Shown here: in pieces, positions 60,687-64,000 of the stretch
How positions within the stretch are numbered: position 1 is the first letter of the stretch
How the letters are laid out: every line of letters begins with the position of its first letter
Assembly (NCBI GenBank): GCA_036924285.1
Contig: JAYKYS010000005.1
Coordinates: 29,486,001 to 29,550,000, forward strand
Direction of reading: 5' to 3'
DNA from: Asterella californica
Lineage: Eukaryota; Streptophyta; Marchantiopsida; Marchantiales; Aytoniaceae
Length of the DNA: 64,000 bases
Position numbers and translations under genes: made by a program
The notes under the pieces: generated by a model
Told to the model about the DNA's origin: nothing
The model's input: the letters and a program-made list of their open reading frames with translations, nothing else
Databases searched by the model: none

Positions 60687-60952
60687 TAGAGTTGTGTTAT
60701 TTTTTGTTTAGGTAGATGTTTTATAACCTTTGTATATGCTTATATTTGCGAGTGGCTTTATGTCTCTTTGCGAGTGTATATGCATCGCTTGTTGACCGAT
60801 ATGAGGTCTGAGATATTGGCTCTCAGTAGAGTTGTGTTATCTTCTATTTAGGTAGATGTTTTATAACCTTTGTATATGTTTGTATTTGCGAGTGGCTTTA
60901 TGTCCCTTTGCGAGTGTATATGCAGCGCTTGTTGATCGATATGAGATATGTT
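60687..60952. repeat. 140-bp tandem repeat, about two units
   Basis: TAGAGTTGTGTTAT recurs at 60688 and 60828. Each unit continues with TAGGTAGATGTTTTATAACC, GCGAGTGGCTTTATGT and GCTTGTTGA-CGATATGAG. Confidence 0.9.
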
Positions 60953-60984
60953 GTAGTGGCTCGAGTCAGTTGTGCCTTGACTAT

Positions 60985-61380
60985 CACATGAGTCTCAGTG
61001 CGATCGATTGAGCCCTCAGTGCGATCAGGGTCTTGTCATGAGTCGCACCGAGGTGGTCTCCGCGTGATCATGTGAGACTATCTCAATGCGATCATGATAG
61101 GTCTTCAGTGCGATCCAGTCTTATCATGAGTCGCACTTAGACGCTGATCGAGTCTTCAATGCGATACCATGAGTCGCACCGAGAGAATCTCAGTGCGATC
61201 ATGTGAGGTGGTACTCTCTTAGTGCGATCATGATAAGCTCTCAGTGCGATCGAGTCTTATCATGAGTTGCATTGAGACACTGAAGGAGTCTCAATGCGAT
61301 CATATGAGGTGGTACCCCCTCAGTGCATGATTCGCACTGAGAGATCTCACTACCACGAGCTCTCAGTGCGATCACATGAG
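60985..61380. repeat. Degenerate array of CTCAGTGCGATC-type motifs
   Basis: About ten copies of CTCAGTGCGATC or close variants (CTCAATGCGATC, TTCAGTGCGATC) occur in 400 bp, separated by phrases such as ATGAGTCGCAC that carry the complementary core. Spacing is irregular (20-60 bp), so it is not a simple tandem repeat. Motif copies in both directions could fold into many hairpins. Confidence 0.8.
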
Positions 61381-61454
61381 TAAAACACAAGTGATCTTAT
61401 TCATGTTGGATTCTGTGTAGCGGGATTGTCTAGGCTAGGAGAAGATGCAGCAGG

Positions 61455-61660
61455 ATTGACGAGGACACGAGAGATAGAAGAGTTAGACAGACGTCTTGAA
61501 ACGAGAAGAAAGACAAAAAAGAGGTGAAATTGAAAGAAGAATTATTGAAAAAAAAGGAGGAATTTGAGACAAATGAGCGAGTTTCCGCACAAGAAAAGAT
61601 GTTAACTCGTATACGCGAGGAGGTGTCAAGTTTGAAGACGGAGGTTGCACGTGTCTAAGC
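61455..61660 (+). pseudogene. Short coiled-coil remnant
   Basis: The plus strand can be read as REIEELDRRLETRRKTKKR and, after a phase change, IEKKEEFETNERVSAQEKML and TRIREEVSSLKTEVARV before a stop. It is charged and helical. It may be the C-terminal end of the protein at 60050, as part of one decayed element. The rest of 61661-62338 has nothing identifiable. Confidence 0.25.
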
Positions 61661-62338
61661 TTCTGAGTCTTTCAACACTTAGTAGATCCGAGCATTATGA
61701 GAAAGAAAACCCTGATCGTAGACTTGAATGTAATTTTAATAACAGTGGGTCGCAATGATATAGAACTCCAGGAAGCTAAGGAAAAGAGATACAAGATAGA
61801 GACGTGCCAAAAGAGTCCACTTTGTTCCTAGTTCGAAAAGGTGTGAGAGAGTTCATGCAAGCATGATCCAACGAGTTTCACTTTATGATTTGGACATCAC
61901 GGACTCTGACTAACAGTAACGTCATCCTTCGATCAATGAAATGAAAGGAGTATCTTCCTCCTGGAGTCGTTTCTGATCAAGTAAGTGATAATTGCACACG
62001 TTTGCACATTTGTTTTGCATGTCTTGTTTGTCTACTGTTTATACTTAATTGTTCTGATATATCTTTTGTTGTCTTTTTTCTTTGCGACTTTCTTGACCGA
62101 GCATTTCAAAGCAACGTTTCTAGATTCTAACAACAAACAATTGAAGTGAGTATAGTTGAATACTTCTAGGAGGAGTTGAACCCTCTAAACTGGAACCAGT
62201 TCCAGCAGAAGTTCTTTCCTCCCTCATCATTAACATCTACTATTAATGGGTCCTAAGGAGGAAGAGGCCTATTGTCCACAAAAACACAAAACACACAGGG
62301 AACTATTGCCGCAAAAAAACTGAGAGAAATACTGCGAA

Positions 62339-62833
62339 TTATGATACAAAACCTATGTGTGATTCTCTTGGCGACTCCCAAGTGGTCTGAACCACTGACT
62401 GAAGATAATCTGGAAAAATAGTACACTCGATATAACCAACTGTTTTAGCGAGTTGCTTATAAACAGAAAAGCGTTTTCGCTTCATTTCTGTCTCTGCAAA
62501 CGAATATGCTGCACAAAGTATTAGCTCCTTCACATCGATGTCTTGCTCTACGGGAAACTTATCACAAGCTGTACAAAACTCAGGAAACTTCACTCGCAAC
62601 TTATCCATAGAGACGAATTTCCACCTTCTGATCCTCGCCATCCTCTGTACTAGACCACGAGAACTTCCACACGTCGTCGAGAAGAACTTCGAGACGCGGA
62701 GGATTCTAGGTGTCTTGTGAGGAGACTCTCTGTGATCTTGGTTGGGAACGACTGAGGCTGACCATGGTGGAAACGACAGAAACAAGAAGGAGTACATCCA
62801 GATGCAAACACGAAAAAGATAAATGTTAGACAC
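62339..62833 (-). CDS. Uncharacterised reading frame
   Basis: The frame has 164 codons on the minus strand. The N-terminal 29 residues are hydrophobic and could be a signal peptide or anchor. They are followed by a basic stretch (RIRRWKFVSMDKLRVKFPEF, about residues 68-87) and an alpha-helical part (DVKELILCAAYSFAETEMKR). I recognise no family. It lies in repeat-rich DNA, so it may be an exon or element fragment, or chance. Confidence 0.25.
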   Translation of the reverse strand: MSNIYLFRVCIWMYSFLFLSFPPWSASVVPNQDHRESPHKTPRILRVSKFFSTTCGSSRGLVQRMARIRRWKFVSMDKLRVKFPEFCTACDKFPVEQDIDVKELILCAAYSFAETEMKRKRFSVYKQLAKTVGYIECTIFPDYLQSVVQTTWESPRESHIGFVS

Positions 62834-63423
62834 ACGAAATACGAACAGCCAAGAACGTGAGCTCTCAGATTGCTAGCGAGGGTTTTCAGATGAAAAATGT
62901 AACGAAAAAAAGACCACGCACCAATGTCTGTTCTAAACGAGAGAAAATCAAGAAGTACGTTTTGCATTACCGCTCCAATCCGAAGTCACCATCTGCAGTG
63001 AAAAATCTTAGTCTAGCAACCGCTCGATGTGCACAAAGTCACGACAAAGACAACGACAAAGACCACATCGAGCGAACAAGCGTAGGAGCTCGAATTCCTC
63101 TCACAAGCTGATGCAATGTATGTTTGTCGGAGCAACCCAAGTGCAATTCGCTTAAACCACAGATCGAGATATAAAACCCCCCCATGCCACGTCATTCAAG
63201 AATCCATCACAATAGCGAGCGAGATCCAGGTCAGACTGGGTTTCGAGAGCTCTGGGAACTCTTTCCGGTCAGTTTTGGGAGTGTGGAGAGAAACAGTTTG
63301 AGTTCTTGGAGTTCTACCGCCGCGTCGCAGATTGCCTAATCGTTTCTGCTTAGTTTACACGACTCGACCCACTCGTGTTTATATTTTTGCTTACGTTCGC
63401 TCGTCATCAACCTCACGTTCTGG

Positions 63424-63650
63424 TTACGTTTGATCGCTCGCTGTATTATCTTTTGAGCGTCGTGAGTTTGTGCTCATCGGTGGGTTGCTGAGTTTTTTAC
63501 TGCAGGTGGTGACTTTGGTTGCGTGAGGTTTTGCTTACGTTCGATCACTCGCTGTATTATCCAATTCGAGTGTCGTGAATTTATGATCATCGGTGGGTTG
63601 CTGAGTTTTTTACTGCAAGTGGTGACTTTGGCTGTGATTGACGGTTTTCT
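63424..63650. repeat. 113-bp tandem duplication
   Basis: TGGGTTGCTGAGTTTTTTAC recurs at 63481 and 63594, with matching flanks (CTCGCTGTATTATC before, GGTGACTTTGG after). An inverted, diverged copy of the GGTTGCT...TTTTTCACTGCAG...GGTGACTT block lies at about 62980-63025. The remaining 62834-63423 shows no gene. Confidence 0.8.
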
Positions 63651-63817
63651 TGTGCACGTACACCACTGGGACACTTCGTGTTGCAGCTACATAGTGACCG
63701 CGTCGTAGATTGTCTAATCTTTTCTTGTGCATGTACACCACGGACATTTCGCTTATGAAAATTTTGTTTAAGTGTGCACTAAAAATTTCATAATCGTTTG
63801 ACTCTCGAACGTGCAAA

Positions 63818-64000
63818 GATGCTTGTTTATCTCTATCATAATTCTAGACTAAATGACATCAACACGAAGCGTCAACGGAGAATCATGAGGGAGTACAACA
63901 AGTACTCCAAGTCACGTGGACAACAAGACGTGTTGAGGACAAGACATGAGAGTAACTATGTCATCTCAACGGATGCGAAAGATTCTTGGCTCCTAGATCC
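63818..64000 (+). CDS. Partial reading frame open to the window edge
   Basis: From the ATG at 63818 the frame stays open for 61 codons to the end of the window. It is basic (TKRQRRIMREYNKYSKSRGQ, residues 16-35) and then reads SNYVISTDAKDSWLLDP. A Y-x2-STDA...W-x2-D pattern could fit several folds, including a SET-like strand, but the fragment is too short to assign. Confidence 0.3.

Overview
The window is nuclear DNA from a land plant that still makes flagellated sperm, most likely a bryophyte, lycophyte or fern. The evidence is a complete, intron-rich gene for the axonemal ruler protein CCDC39/FAP59, which flowering plants and conifers lack, next to genes typical of land plants: an S-protein homologue, a plastid DUF1997 protein, a plant telo-box and Ty3/gypsy retrotransposons with a plant-type primer-binding site. 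I cannot name the species.

Layout. Positions 1-5841 hold the 3' part of a decayed Ty3/gypsy element and a long LTR-like region with 157-bp tandem repeats. Positions 5849-14116 are copy A of a segmental duplication: a non-coding LTR-type repeat followed by a small secreted S-protein-homologue (SPH) gene. Positions 14117-30298 are a retroelement pile: a broken gypsy element (about 14378-16666), an inverted pair of copies of a second gypsy family (16667-26444), and a degraded GAAGAC-rich repeat with a decayed minus-strand reading frame. Positions 30299-37441 are copy B of the duplication, with a second SPH gene that encodes the identical protein.

The right half carries the conserved single-copy genes. 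CCDC39 lies on the minus strand (48079-38270). I could join 17 exons with consistent phase and GT/AG borders into about 1111 codons. Diverging from it is PWP2/UTP1 (49703-53992, plus strand, 7 exons, about 987 codons), a WD40 subunit of the small-subunit processome. A telo-box and a site-II element lie upstream of it. Next comes a DUF1997 plastid-protein gene (56328-57706, 5 exons, 248 codons).

The last 6 kb (57707-64000) is gene-poor. It holds perfect hairpins, a degenerate array built on a CAGTGCGATC-like motif, a stop-interrupted reading frame bracketed by that motif, tandem repeats, and a reading frame that runs off the window edge.

The genes do not form one pathway. CCDC39 acts in sperm cilia, PWP2 in nucleolar rRNA processing, the DUF1997 protein probably in plastids, and the SPH proteins are secreted. 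The most unusual material is in the accessory DNA: a gypsy element with two extra reading frames upstream of gag (one a zinc-knuckle protein), its inverted truncated partner, and the SPH duplication whose coding copies are closer to each other than their distal flanks. All homology calls are from reading the sequence and remembered family patterns; no search was run.
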